A DNA stretch of 64,000 nt, from contig JADKJE010000005.1 of assembly GCA_016722515.1 (NCBI GenBank), positions 1 through 64,000 on the forward strand. The letters are read 5' to 3'. The notes beneath the pieces are model-generated. The model made no database searches and was not told where the DNA came from. It saw only the letters and a list, made by a program, of their open reading frames with translations. This DNA is from Alphaproteobacteria bacterium. Lineage in GTDB: Bacteria > Pseudomonadota > Alphaproteobacteria > Rickettsiales > JADKJE01. Shown in pieces: positions 55,201 through 63,393 of this stretch (position 1 is the first letter of the stretch; the number at the start of each line of letters is the position of its first letter). The position numbers were made by a program, and so were the translations under genes.

Positions 55201-56459
55201 GCCGTAATATGGAAGTTATTTTGACCGACAGCAAAGGGAATACCCGTGCTATCCACAAAATTCCATATGGTGCTAAATTATATGTTGATGATGACTTCAA
55301 TGTTAAAATCGGCGAGCGTATTGCTGACTGGGATCCGTATACGATTCCTATTATCACGGAGCGTTCGGGTATTGTTGCCTATCGTGATTTGGTGGATGGT
55401 ATTACTCTGCGTGAAGCCGTTGATGAAACAACTGGTATTGCCAGCAAAATGATCATTGACTGGAAACAGCAAAGCCGTGGTGCCGATTTGCGTCCTCGTG
55501 TTGTACTGGTTGATGAAAAAGGCAATATTCTGAATCTCTCCAATAGCCTGGAAGCGCGTTACTTCCTACCGGTTAATGCGATTTTGAGTGTAGAAGACCA
55601 TGCTAATGTCCATGCGGGAGATATTATCGCCCGTATCCCGCGTGAATCATCTAAAACAAGGGATATTACCGGAGGTCTTCCACGTGTAGCCGAGTTGTTT
55701 GAAGCACGTAAGCCTAAAGATCACGCCATCATCAGTGAAGTTGAAGGTGTTGTTCATTTTGGTAAAGACTATAAGTCTAAACGTCGTATTATCATTCAAC
55801 CAGCTGACAGCAATGTTGAGCCTGTTGAATATTTGATTCCAAAAGGTAAGCACGTTACCGTGAATGAAGGTGACTACGTGAAACGTGGTGATTTGTTGAT
55901 GGATGGTAACCCGGTACCACATGATATCTTGAAAGTCATGGGTGTGGAAGCGCTTGCCCGTTATATGGTCAATGAGATTCAGCAAGTATATCGTCTGCAA
56001 GGTGTGAAAATCGATGATAAACACATCGAAGTGATCCTGACCCAGATGTTGCAGAAAGTCGAAATCATTGATCCAGGTGAAACCACCTTCTTGAGTGGTG
56101 AACAAGCCGATCGTGAAGAGCTCAACGAAGCGAATCTGAAAGCTGAAAATGAAGGATATAAACCAGCCAGGGCTATTCCAGTACTGCTAGGTATTACCAA
56201 AGCTTCATTACAGACCAGGTCGTTTATTTCTGCTGCTTCATTCCAAGAAACAACCCGTGTCTTGACAGAAGCTGCTGTAGCTGGAAAACGAGACCATCTG
56301 AGAGGCCTGAAAGAAAACGTCATCGTGGGACGTTTGATTCCTGCCGGTACTGGATTCTTTATGAACCGTGTCCACCGTGCTGCTTCTAAGCGTGATAAGG
56401 AATTGTTGGATCAGCAAGTTGCTAATGAAGATACGAATAAAGACGAAGCTGCTGCTTAG
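52269..56459 (+). CDS. rpoC: RNA polymerase subunit beta'
   Basis: 1396 aa. N-terminal zinc-binding cysteines (CLCGKYKRMKYRG, then CEKCGVEV), the active-site magnesium loop NADFDGDQMAVH, bridge/trigger regions (HSGARGSATQIKQLAGMRGL and GEPGTQLTMRTFHIGGAA) and a second Cys cluster (CESKVGICAKCYGRDL) are all present. It is separate from rpoB by 31 bases, unlike the fused rpoBC of Wolbachia. It is the last gene of the block and is followed by an intrinsic terminator. Confidence 0.98.
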   Translation: MAVSGTLDFFGQVGGGQLFDIIEIGIASPSEIRRISYGEVKNPETVNYRTLKPEKDGLFCSRIFGPVKDYECLCGKYKRMKYRGIICEKCGVEVTTSKVRRERMGHIELAAPVAHIWFLKSLPSRIGVLLDIALKDLERVLYFENHIVTDPGLSAFSRGQILTEDQYLKAMEDFGEGAFTAMIGAEAVQALLKEMELDSLKKTIRSELVDCVSEAKKKKLIKRLKVVEDFLDSGNRPEWMVLEVLPVIPPDLRPLVMLDGGRFATSDLNELYRRVINRNNRLKRLQELYAPDIIIRNEKRMLQEAVDALFDNGRRGRVLKNSNKRPFKSLSDMLKGKQGRFRQNLLGKRVDYSGRSVIVVGPELRLHQCGLPKKMALELFKPFIYAKLEMYGLSNTLKTAKRMVETERTEVWDILEEVIREHPVLLNRAPTLHRLGIQAFEPKLIEGKAIQLHPLVCAAFNADFDGDQMAVHVPLSIEAQLEARVLMMSSNNILSPSNGKPIIVPSQDIVLGLYYLSLEVPGVAGEGMVFRDIAEMQHGIDTKAVTIHSKIKIRRSVKNDQGEIIETLVETTPGRILIGELLPFNVNLPFSIVNRILTKKDISNLIDSVYRHCGPKRSVIFADHLMELGFRSAARSGISFGKDDMVVPPTKWDHINHTDQEVQQYERQYADGLITSGEKYNKVVDAWSQCTDRVAEDMMKYISGQLKDVNAVVKTGQQAINSIYMMAHSGARGSATQIKQLAGMRGLMAKPSGEIIPTPIISNFKEGLTVLEYFNSTHGARKGLADTALKTANSGYLTRRLVDVAQDSIVGEEDCGTDRGIILQPIIEGGELVVRLSEKILGRTSANDIFNPITNEIIVPANGLIVEEAVEKIEAAGVNEVKVRSALTCESKVGICAKCYGRDLATGEEVAVGEAVGVIAAQSIGEPGTQLTMRTFHIGGAATKGAEVSSVEASADGVIRITNRNIVANSSGVNIVMSRNMEVILTDSKGNTRAIHKIPYGAKLYVDDDFNVKIGERIADWDPYTIPIITERSGIVAYRDLVDGITLREAVDETTGIASKMIIDWKQQSRGADLRPRVVLVDEKGNILNLSNSLEARYFLPVNAILSVEDHANVHAGDIIARIPRESSKTRDITGGLPRVAELFEARKPKDHAIISEVEGVVHFGKDYKSKRRIIIQPADSNVEPVEYLIPKGKHVTVNEGDYVKRGDLLMDGNPVPHDILKVMGVEALARYMVNEIQQVYRLQGVKIDDKHIEVILTQMLQKVEIIDPGETTFLSGEQADREELNEANLKAENEGYKPARAIPVLLGITKASLQTRSFISAASFQETTRVLTEAAVAGKRDHLRGLKENVIVGRLIPAGTGFFMNRVHRAASKRDKELLDQQVANEDTNKDEAAA

Positions 56460-56476
56460 TTGAAATTTAGTCATGT

Positions 56477-56513
56477 AAAGGAGGCCTCTTTTTAAACAGA
56501 GGCCTCCTTTTTT
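56477..56513 (+). terminator. Intrinsic terminator after rpoC
   Basis: AAAGGAGGCCTCT (56477-56489) pairs with AGAGGCCTCCTTT (56498-56510), and T's extend to 56513. The stem is strong, with an 8-base loop and a T-tract. It ends the rpsL-rpoC transcription block. Confidence 0.92.
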
Positions 56514-57348
56514 GCATCTCCCCCCCCCACAACACACTGGTGTGCAATAAGAACTTCATATAAATGAATGTAGTCCTTCAGGTTTCTGACTGTGACACTA
56601 AAAATAAATTGAGACATAAAAATAGCCTGATAACGAATGTACTCATTTCTCACAAGCGCCTTGCAGCGATGTGCCATTATGTAAATCACATGCTGACATT
56701 CACCTCACCCTCTCTGAGTTGACGGCATGGTTGCATAGGCGCGGTTTTCCTACAAGCAACACGAAAAAAGGGTACCCCACTCAAGGCTGCTCCTGCGGCA
56801 CAGCAGGATTTAAGGGAGGCATCCGACCATGGTCACAACATTCAGTTGCCGGTGGATAAAACATGGGGGAAGATAAGCCACTTTTTTGCGAGCGCATCAC
56901 AACCTGTAAGGAGCACTCAATGTGTTAATGATGCAGTTAATTACTTATAAAGCGATTAATAGTGTGTTTATGTCCTTGTATTTTAAACAGTCACCTGCTT
57001 ATTACCCAATAATGTGGTGTGACCAAGGGGCAGCAGAAACATATGGTAGCAGCTCACTATCGTCTCGCTTATAGAGCTCTTATCGCAATCTCATTGAGCG
57101 ATGTTGGAAGGTGATGAATGAGCTGTCATCAATAATCCTTTTTTAGATGATGTCACTTGGAAACAAATAGTTCAACGTTTTTTTTGGGGGGGGGATCGTA
57201 TCAAAGATAATGTTTGCGTAGTTTATAATAAATTTTTGGTTTCAATGGGTTCTATAATGTGTTTATTTATAAATTATTATTTAGTTCAATAATAGTGTAA
57301 CAAAAAATGTGTATAGTTCTTTAGTTGTCAATTATATTGTGTATAGTC
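56514..57348. other. Gene-free decayed region with homopolymer tracts
   Basis: About 835 bases with stop codons in all frames and only short, unconvincing open frames. It begins with a C9 run (56520-56528) immediately after the rpoC terminator. It contains a T8G9 run at 57178-57194, so a poly-C and a poly-G lie in opposite sense about 660 bases apart. No tRNA or recognisable protein fragment was found. It is probably eroded accessory DNA. Confidence 0.5.
57178..57194. repeat. T8G9 homopolymer tract
   Basis: Eight T's (57178-57185) directly followed by nine G's (57186-57194). Runs of nine G or C are rare in this moderately A/T-rich window. They are slippage-prone in cells and also error-prone in sequencing. 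Confidence 0.85.
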
Positions 57349-57468
57349 ATGTCAAAATCTTCGTCAAATAACTCTGATATTCCGAATAATAAGAAAGAGA
57401 AAATAGAATTAGAGCAAGAGCAACAGCCACATTCAAGTTTGAAGTGCAAACCTCTGACATTTTTTTAG
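57349..57468 (+). pseudogene. 5' fragment of a gene interrupted by the IS30 element
   Basis: An ATG at 57349 opens a frame MSKSSSNNSDIPNNKKEKIE, then a Glu/Gln-rich stretch. It enters the left end of the IS30-like element at 57440 and stops at 57466-57468. The hydrophilic, disordered N-terminus looks like the start of a longer protein. The gene on the other side of the element (58544-59635) lacks a convincing start and may be its continuation. The frames do not join perfectly across the element with a 2-base target duplication, so this link is a hypothesis. Confidence 0.4.
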
Positions 57469-58389
57469 GAATGCCTCATTAGGAGTTATCCAATTGAGTT
57501 TTTTGCGTGGTGTTAGGTTATAGTTATCAATGGTTTCATTGAAATCCTCCTTGTTGTATGTGTGAATGTTTGTTTTCTGGGTAAGTCTCTTCGCAGTCTT
57601 CCATTGGTATTCTCGACGCCGCCCTTTTGCCATGATGCATATGGGTCGCAGAAGAAGGTTTTGATGTCCAGTGCTGTACCCCATAACTGGTGACGGGTAA
57701 ATTCACCCATTATCCAAAGTCAACGACTTGCGTGCTTTTGAGGTATTTTGGTTAGCAGGTTAAGTTGACTGCGTTTGCAACGTCATCAGCCTTTTTACTG
57801 GGCAATTGCTTGCTGAGGGTAAACATGGTCTGTCTTTCCCTGAGAACCAGAATATGTTGAGAACCCTTACAGAAGCTCATCAAATCCCCTTCCCAGTGAC
57901 CAAATGTTGTCCGCTTATCATCGTGCTGGGCCGTTGATGGAAGAGACTCTGTTTGGTATACGTGAAGCACCAGCGCCTTTAGATTTCCTTAGTCCTCGCT
58001 TTGCTTTTATGCCGCGGAAGGAATCCAGATTTTCTCTTTTCGTCTGGAACCCTGATAAATCCAGTGGTAGATCGTTTCGTGACAAAATGGATTTAGCTCG
58101 AGTTTGACCATGCTTAAGATGACCGGCGATTTGCTCAGGTGTCCAGAAATGGTTCTGCATGTTCCATAACAAATTCCTGGAGCTTGATATCCTTGTCGAG
58201 TCGCGCTTGGCGGCAACGGCGGCCAGCTGCCAGGCGATGTGCCGTATCCGGCCAATATTGACCTGGCGGTGCTTCATTGCGCTTTTAGCTCCCGATAAAC
58301 GGTACACACTGGACGGCCGATCGCTGAAGCAATCTGGCCTGCTAGCAGGCCAGATTGTTTTCAGCTGAGATATCTTTACTCTTCTTCAT
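57433..58389 (-). pseudogene. IS30-family transposase, multiply frameshifted
   Basis: Fragments in several minus-strand frames together rebuild an IS30 transposase. From the 5' end: an ATG at 58389 (MKKSKDISAENN, soon interrupted by a stop), helix-turn-helix pieces ending YRELKRN-like, then FWTPEQIAGHLKHGQ. The DDE domain follows: TTFGHWEGDLMSF, LPSKKADDVANAV, then FCDPYASWQKGGVENTNGRL, and LTPRKKLNWITPNEAF at the end. At least three frame changes are needed, so no active protein can be made. The catalytic D-D-E context (GHWEGD, FCDPY, ENTNGR) is recognisable. Confidence 0.88.
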
Positions 58390-58474
58390 AACTTCAAATG
58401 GTTATATCTTTTCATACGCAACATCTTTTTGATTATCTGTTTTGACAACAAACATCATAAGGTGTTGCACTTCA
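57440..58474 (-). mobile_element. IS30-family insertion sequence remnant
   Basis: About 1035 bases, the normal size of the family. The left end TGAAGTGCAAACCT (57440-57453) matches the reverse complement of the right end (AGGTGTTGCACTTCA, 58460-58474) as imperfect terminal inverted repeats, with one base inserted. Possible 2-base target duplication TT on each side (57438-57439 and 58475-58476). The transposase inside is broken, so the copy is inactive. Confidence 0.75.
58330..58357. repeat. Perfect 28-bp palindrome
   Basis: CAATCTGGCCTGCT followed directly by its exact reverse complement AGCAGGCCAGATTG. It lies in the 5' part of the transposase remnant and accounts for one stop codon in it. 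It may be a short inverted duplication formed after the element decayed. Confidence 0.9.
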
Positions 58475-58543
58475 TTTTAGAACAGGCCACATATTAATAT
58501 TTTTGAAAAAAATGAATGTATTTGTAGCGATAATAAGAAGGAA

Positions 58544-59635
58544 ATGCTGATTTCTTATATCATTTTACGCTATAGATTTGGGTATAATCACGATAATGCT
58601 CTCCAAAGACTGGGAAATTTTACAGGTGACGAGATCTATGCATTAAGCCTGGGATTCTCACCTGCTGCCTTTGAGGATAAAACGAGAAGCCATGTTTTCA
58701 TTATGCCGTTATTAATGAAACATTGCTCTCGCTTTAGATCGCCTGATTTTGTACAAAGAAGAGAGCACTTATGTGCGGCTATTAAAGAAACCACTGAGCA
58801 TGGAGGGGAATCCAATCCAGAGGTTAACATTATTTCAATTTCAAAGGACGTTGTAAATGTCGCTTTCCCATCTAATTCTATAGAACTATTTAACGAAGAG
58901 GCAAATCAACTCCATGAGCTATACTTCAAGAGTGTTATGTCCCATGAACCTATAGAAATGCAACGCAGTAAGCCATCCCGACTAAACCAGAAAAAGATGA
59001 TTGTCATGAGGGAAATTTCATTCTCATCATCGGTATTACCGGTATTGCCGATTGAGAGTGTGCAATCAAGTAAACGGAATGTGAACGACATAAAACGCAG
59101 TTCCAGAGAGGACTTGATGTGTTATGCCATTTTGCGATATCGGTTTAATTATGAGTCTGAACAGGCAAAGATTAGGGTAACTAAATTAACCATAGACCAG
59201 AAATATGCTTTATGCTGCGGATTTTCACCAGAGGTTTTTGAAATTAACGCTAGCAATTCTTGCATGACCTTAGCCCACTTATATAAAAATCCTCCAAGAC
59301 ACAGTAAGCCTTCTTTTCCAGATAAAATCAAATCAATGAACGATGCTATTGTTGAAAAAGCCCAAGAGCCTACTCTTATTGAAGGTACCCAATACCGTGA
59401 CCTATCTGTTCCTCTTACCGTTTGTTCTGTTTCAAGGAGGCATGCTAAAAGTTTATTTCAATCTTCAAAGGAAACCAACAAAGAGGTAAGGTCACTCGAA
59501 AAGGCTTACTTTTCTGAAGAAACGGTGAAAGAGATCCAGAGCTGGAGAGAAAAGCTTGCAAGTCAAAAGAATCCTTTATCAGGTTCTGTACAACCAAAAA
59601 TATGCTCATCTCTTGTGCCGGTTTCCCGGACGTGA
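58544..59635 (+). CDS. Unknown protein with two internal repeats, probably 5'-truncated
   Basis: 363 codons from the ATG at 58544. Two homologous blocks of about 85 residues are visible. The first starts at the N-terminus (ISYIILRYRFGYNHD, EIYALSLGFSPAAFE). The second starts near residue 189 (EDLMCYAILRYRFNYE, KYALCCGFSPEVFE). Each is followed by a less conserved, basic stretch. No known domain was recognised. The ATG at 58544 has a Shine-Dalgarno-like AAGGA only 1 base away, and the similarity between repeats already begins before it, so the native start was probably further upstream. The open frame extends upstream to 58481. The IS30 remnant ends 6 bases before that, which suggests loss of the 5' end. 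It is convergent with the DUF3108 gene. Confidence 0.6.
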   Translation: MLISYIILRYRFGYNHDNALQRLGNFTGDEIYALSLGFSPAAFEDKTRSHVFIMPLLMKHCSRFRSPDFVQRREHLCAAIKETTEHGGESNPEVNIISISKDVVNVAFPSNSIELFNEEANQLHELYFKSVMSHEPIEMQRSKPSRLNQKKMIVMREISFSSSVLPVLPIESVQSSKRNVNDIKRSSREDLMCYAILRYRFNYESEQAKIRVTKLTIDQKYALCCGFSPEVFEINASNSCMTLAHLYKNPPRHSKPSFPDKIKSMNDAIVEKAQEPTLIEGTQYRDLSVPLTVCSVSRRHAKSLFQSSKETNKEVRSLEKAYFSEETVKEIQSWREKLASQKNPLSGSVQPKICSSLVPVSRT

Positions 59636-59772
59636 ATGAGACCAAAGGAAGATATTTTTATAGACTATCTGGCCTCTATCATGGAAAATAAGGAGGTGGG
59701 CGGCCTGCTCTTTTTAGGTTTAACGGAGGGGCTTTGTTTAAGCAATGATTGAACAATGGCCTTTATATAAAG

Positions 59773-60579
59773 TTACTTATATTCACATTCTGTACGTGTA
59801 TGGCATACGTTGCTCAAGGTTGCGGTAATCGTTCCCATGCCAAGTTGGCCTTGAAATTTAATGGGAAGTGTTTGTTCGTCATCGGTTAAATAGACGTCAA
59901 TTTCAGGACGCTCATTTTCATCATTCTTCCATTCTTTCTTGGTGTAACCTTCTAAGAGTTGCCGTGTAAAATGGACATGAATAACACGGAAATCCTGATG
60001 ATTAACCGAAATGTTTTTTCTGCCAATAATCGTAAATTGATATTCAGCCAGTCTTCTTGCGTCATAAACCGGTATTTTAAAGTTGTTATGGGTTGGGTCC
60101 TTGCGGTACTCAAGGACATGGCGGTGGACTTCTAGTGACGCAAAAAGCGGATTAAACATGGTTTTACGGCTAGAGTTTACTTCTGGTCGTTTAACGCGCT
60201 TATCTGCTGGGATAACCTCTTCATGCTTTACTCCCCCCTGGTGGTCATAATCAATATGGATTGATTTTTCTTTATTACGCAAGGTTGATTCCGTACGAAA
60301 TTGTATCGGCATAAGCCGACCATCCTTGGTATACGTTGTTTCAAGTGTGGAATGGCTGTGATGGTTGAGCAATATATCGACAATGCCGGCAGACTCAACG
60401 GCGAGGAACATGTTAAATCCTCCCTTCCGTGGCATTAACTCACCCAGCATATAGCCAGCCTTCATGGTCTGCCATTGGACTTGGTAGCGATAAACCGTAT
60501 GAGGAAGATAGTCTGCTTGAGCTCGGGTATAACACCCCAAGCTCACAGCAATGAAAAGAGCTAGTATTCGTCTTAGCAA
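59773..60579 (-). CDS. DUF3108 domain-containing exported protein
   Basis: 268 aa if it starts at the TTG at 60579, which has AAAGG upstream and directly gives a signal peptide (LLRRILALFIAVSLGCYTRA, cleavage near AQA). The longer open frame reaching 60975 overlaps ftsZ and is an artefact. DUF3108 proteins are predicted beta-rich periplasmic or outer-membrane proteins of unknown role. Visible pattern: YRYQVQWQTMKAGYMLGELM, later VYDARRLAEYQFTIIGRKNI, and near the end LPIKFQGQLGMGTITATLSN. It starts 13 bases after ftsZ, so it is probably co-transcribed with the division genes. Confidence 0.8.
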   Translation of the reverse strand: MLRRILALFIAVSLGCYTRAQADYLPHTVYRYQVQWQTMKAGYMLGELMPRKGGFNMFLAVESAGIVDILLNHHSHSTLETTYTKDGRLMPIQFRTESTLRNKEKSIHIDYDHQGGVKHEEVIPADKRVKRPEVNSSRKTMFNPLFASLEVHRHVLEYRKDPTHNNFKIPVYDARRLAEYQFTIIGRKNISVNHQDFRVIHVHFTRQLLEGYTKKEWKNDENERPEIDVYLTDDEQTLPIKFQGQLGMGTITATLSNVCHTRTECEYK

Positions 60580-60592
60580 AGCAAAACCGCCT

Positions 60593-62059
60593 TTAGTTTT
60601 TGTTGCGGCGAAGGAATGCAGGAATATCGAAAACATCATCGGGAATTTTGCGCTCCTCAGGTGCCGCACCAACGGTCTCCAATTGACGCTGCCCGTGTTT
60701 ATCGTCCTCTGGACGATGCTTAGGCGATCTAGAAAACAGGCTAAGTCCACGTGGGGTTTCTTGGTCCTCCTGGTCTTCCTGATCGGTTTCTGTAGTCTCA
60801 TGATGATCGACAGCCTCAGGCTTAATTGCCGAATTAAATACATTGGTTTGTGGTCTGCGAATCTGTGGGGTCGCTGTCGGAGGGGCGGCTTCCGCAGGAC
60901 GAGGGGGGATGTATGATTGTTGTTCCTTTTGTGGTGTAAATCCCGCTTTTTCTGCATTGAAAACAGATGGATCAATACGTTGGTCGCTTTTTTCAGGAGC
61001 CGGTTGAGGCTGCGTTTGATGGTGTGTTTGATGGTGCTCTACTTTGGCAAAACTTGGTTTATGTAACGGAAGCCCTCCCGGTTGACCAACACGGGTATCA
61101 ATGCCAGTTGCAACGACAGATACGCGAATTTTTCCATCAAGCTGTTCATTGAAGGCAGATCCGAAAATAATATTAGCTTCAGGGTCAACTTCCTGACGTA
61201 TACGATTGGCTGCTTCATCGACTTCAAAGAGAGTCATGTCACCACCGCCGGTAATATTGATTAACACGCCACGAGCACCCTGCATGGAGGTATTATCCAG
61301 TAAGGGATTGGAAATGGCAGCTTCCGCTGCTTTGATGGCGCGGTTTTCGCCTTCTGCCTCGCCGGTTCCCATCATGGCATTACCCATTTCGCCCATAACA
61401 GCGCGTACGTCAGCAAAATCCAGGTTAATGAGTCCTGGCATTAACATCAAATCGGTGATGCTGCGAACGCCAGAATGAAGAACCGAGTCGGCCATTCTAA
61501 ACGCATCAGCGAACGTGGTTTTTTCGTTAGCAATCCTAAACAGATTTTGGTTAGGAATCACAATCAGGGTATCGACATATTTGTGAAGTTCTTCTAAGCC
61601 AAGTTCTGCAATCTTCATGCGGTGAGAGCCTTCAAAATGGAAAGGCTTAGTCACAACGGCAACGGTAAGTGCGCCTTGCTCTCTGGCAAGACGTGCAATG
61701 ACAGGAGCCGCACCTGTGCCGGTTCCACCGCCCATCCCGGCCGTAATGAACACCATGTTGCACTCCTGCAGATAGGCACAGATTTCTTCCGAGACTTCTT
61801 CCGCAGCGCCCCTGCCAATTTCAGGTGAAGAACCTGCTCCAAGACCTTTGGTGATATTGGGGCCTAATTGAATTTTATTTTGAGCCATTGAGTTTTCGAT
61901 AGCCTGCGCATCGGTATTGGTCACAACAAAATCGATTCCGTCCAGATTAGAAGTAATCATGTTATTAACAGCATTACCTCCAGCTCCTCCTACTCCGAAA
62001 ACGATAATACGCGGTTTAAGCAGGGAACTCTCAGGTAAAAATAAATTCAGTTCACTCAT
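60593..62059 (-). CDS. ftsZ: Cell division protein FtsZ
   Basis: 488 aa tubulin-like GTPase that forms the cytokinetic Z ring. N-terminal GTPase domain with IIVFGVGGAGGNAVNNMI and the tubulin signature GGGTGTGAAP. A synergy loop region (NLDFADVRAVMGEMGNAMMG) follows. After a long, Gln/Pro-rich variable linker, the C-terminal conserved peptide DDVFDIPAFLRRNKN, which binds FtsA, is intact. The ATG at 62059 is preferred, with GGAG 6 bases upstream; an ATG at 62074 is also in frame. It lies 92 bases after ftsA. Confidence 0.98.
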   Translation of the reverse strand: MSELNLFLPESSLLKPRIIVFGVGGAGGNAVNNMITSNLDGIDFVVTNTDAQAIENSMAQNKIQLGPNITKGLGAGSSPEIGRGAAEEVSEEICAYLQECNMVFITAGMGGGTGTGAAPVIARLAREQGALTVAVVTKPFHFEGSHRMKIAELGLEELHKYVDTLIVIPNQNLFRIANEKTTFADAFRMADSVLHSGVRSITDLMLMPGLINLDFADVRAVMGEMGNAMMGTGEAEGENRAIKAAEAAISNPLLDNTSMQGARGVLINITGGGDMTLFEVDEAANRIRQEVDPEANIIFGSAFNEQLDGKIRVSVVATGIDTRVGQPGGLPLHKPSFAKVEHHQTHHQTQPQPAPEKSDQRIDPSVFNAEKAGFTPQKEQQSYIPPRPAEAAPPTATPQIRRPQTNVFNSAIKPEAVDHHETTETDQEDQEDQETPRGLSLFSRSPKHRPEDDKHGQRQLETVGAAPEERKIPDDVFDIPAFLRRNKN

Positions 62060-62151
62060 GTGTGACTCCATCATTCAAAAAAATCAGATACATATATGTA
62101 CTAGTTTATCACCGATTTATACGATTAGTACAACCAAAAAAAATAGTTCAC

Positions 62152-63390
62152 TTAAAAATTTTCTTTTACCCATTTGAAAGCCCGTGGAAGAAAGTTTTTG
62201 ACCGATAACTTAGGTGATGACTCATTATCAAAAGGATTAATAACCCCTTTTTGTTTTGCAAACATTAACATCCCAACCGGTGTCGAGAAAGCTGGGCCTT
62301 TGGTGCTTTCAGCAACGCCAGGAAGCTGTTTAGGAGACGCAATGCGCACTTGTTTTCCCATAATATGTGATGAAAGTTCTTTGATGCTGGGAAGCTGGCT
62401 GGCCCCACCGGTGAGAACGATACGTTGATTGGCATATTCCTCAAGCCCCTTTTCCTTTAACGTATCATTGATCATTTCAATGATTTCTTCTAGCCGAGGG
62501 CGGATAATGGCAATCAGTTCAGAGCGTTTGATGGAATGAAATTCTTCTTCGCCGACAATCTGGATATCAAGCTGCTCTTTATCATCAGCTGCTGTAGCGA
62601 TAGCGTTACCATGCAGAATCTTTAATCGTTCTGCTGAGGCAAGTGACGTTGACAGGCAAGAGGCAATATCGCTGGTTACGTGATAGCCGCCAATAGGGAT
62701 TGAATGGGTGTAAACGATGTTGTTATTCTTAAAAATAGCAATGGATGTGGTTTGCCCCCCCATGTCAACCAGGGTAACTCCAAGGCGCTTTTCATCATCG
62801 GTTAAGCAAGCAAGCCCGGAGGCATAAGGAGATGCAACATAATCATCTACATTAAGCTGGCATCGTGCCAGGCAGTTGCTGAGGTTAAACATCAAGGAAG
62901 AAGAAATACTCACAATATGAATATCGACCCCCAGTATTTTGCCATACATACCCACAGGATCCTGTATGCCGTATGTGCCATCAATGCTGTAATCGATAGG
63001 GATACAATGAATCACTTCGTAACTGTCCCGGTCAAATTTGGTATAGCCGTTGGCAAGTACTCGGTTAATATCGCGGCTATTGATCTCGTTACCAGAAACA
63101 TTCACTTCTGCATGGATAATATCCGATCGTAATGTTTCGCCTGAAATATTGACAATGACATGTTCGACGGTTTCGCCTGCCATTTTTTCAGCATCCGCCA
63201 AGGCAGCTAAGATTGAATTCTCGGCGTGTTTGATATCGGTCACTACACTGCCACGGATACCTTGTGAAATTTGATGGCCGATGCCAATAATTTCAGGATC
63301 GTGCATCGGGTTCAAACGTGCAATAAAACATACGATTTTATTGGAACCAATATCAATGACTGTAATAATTCCATTTTTTGGCTTAACCAT
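62152..63390 (-). CDS. ftsA: Cell division protein FtsA
   Basis: 412 aa actin-like ATPase that tethers FtsZ to the membrane. The N-terminus GIITVIDIGSNKIVCFIAR, the VTLVDMGGQTTSIAIFKN phosphate loop and VLTGGASQLPSIKEL are typical. The C-terminal amphipathic membrane-targeting helix reads NFLPRAFKWVKENF. It starts 3 bases after the ftsQ stop codon, consistent with an operon. Confidence 0.97.
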   Translation of the reverse strand: MVKPKNGIITVIDIGSNKIVCFIARLNPMHDPEIIGIGHQISQGIRGSVVTDIKHAENSILAALADAEKMAGETVEHVIVNISGETLRSDIIHAEVNVSGNEINSRDINRVLANGYTKFDRDSYEVIHCIPIDYSIDGTYGIQDPVGMYGKILGVDIHIVSISSSLMFNLSNCLARCQLNVDDYVASPYASGLACLTDDEKRLGVTLVDMGGQTTSIAIFKNNNIVYTHSIPIGGYHVTSDIASCLSTSLASAERLKILHGNAIATAADDKEQLDIQIVGEEEFHSIKRSELIAIIRPRLEEIIEMINDTLKEKGLEEYANQRIVLTGGASQLPSIKELSSHIMGKQVRIASPKQLPGVAESTKGPAFSTPVGMLMFAKQKGVINPFDNESSPKLSVKNFLPRAFKWVKENF

Positions 63391-63393
63391 TCC

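Noticed and set aside
56671..56859. 62-codon frame after rpoC
   Set aside because: Short, His/Gly-rich without a ribosome site, in a region otherwise full of stops; no family resemblance.
60580..60975. N-terminal extension of the DUF3108 frame into ftsZ
   Set aside because: The extra 132 codons lie entirely over the ftsZ 3' end in another frame and are basic, low-complexity sequence. A TTG at 60579 with a Shine-Dalgarno sequence and a signal peptide directly after it gives a normal protein.
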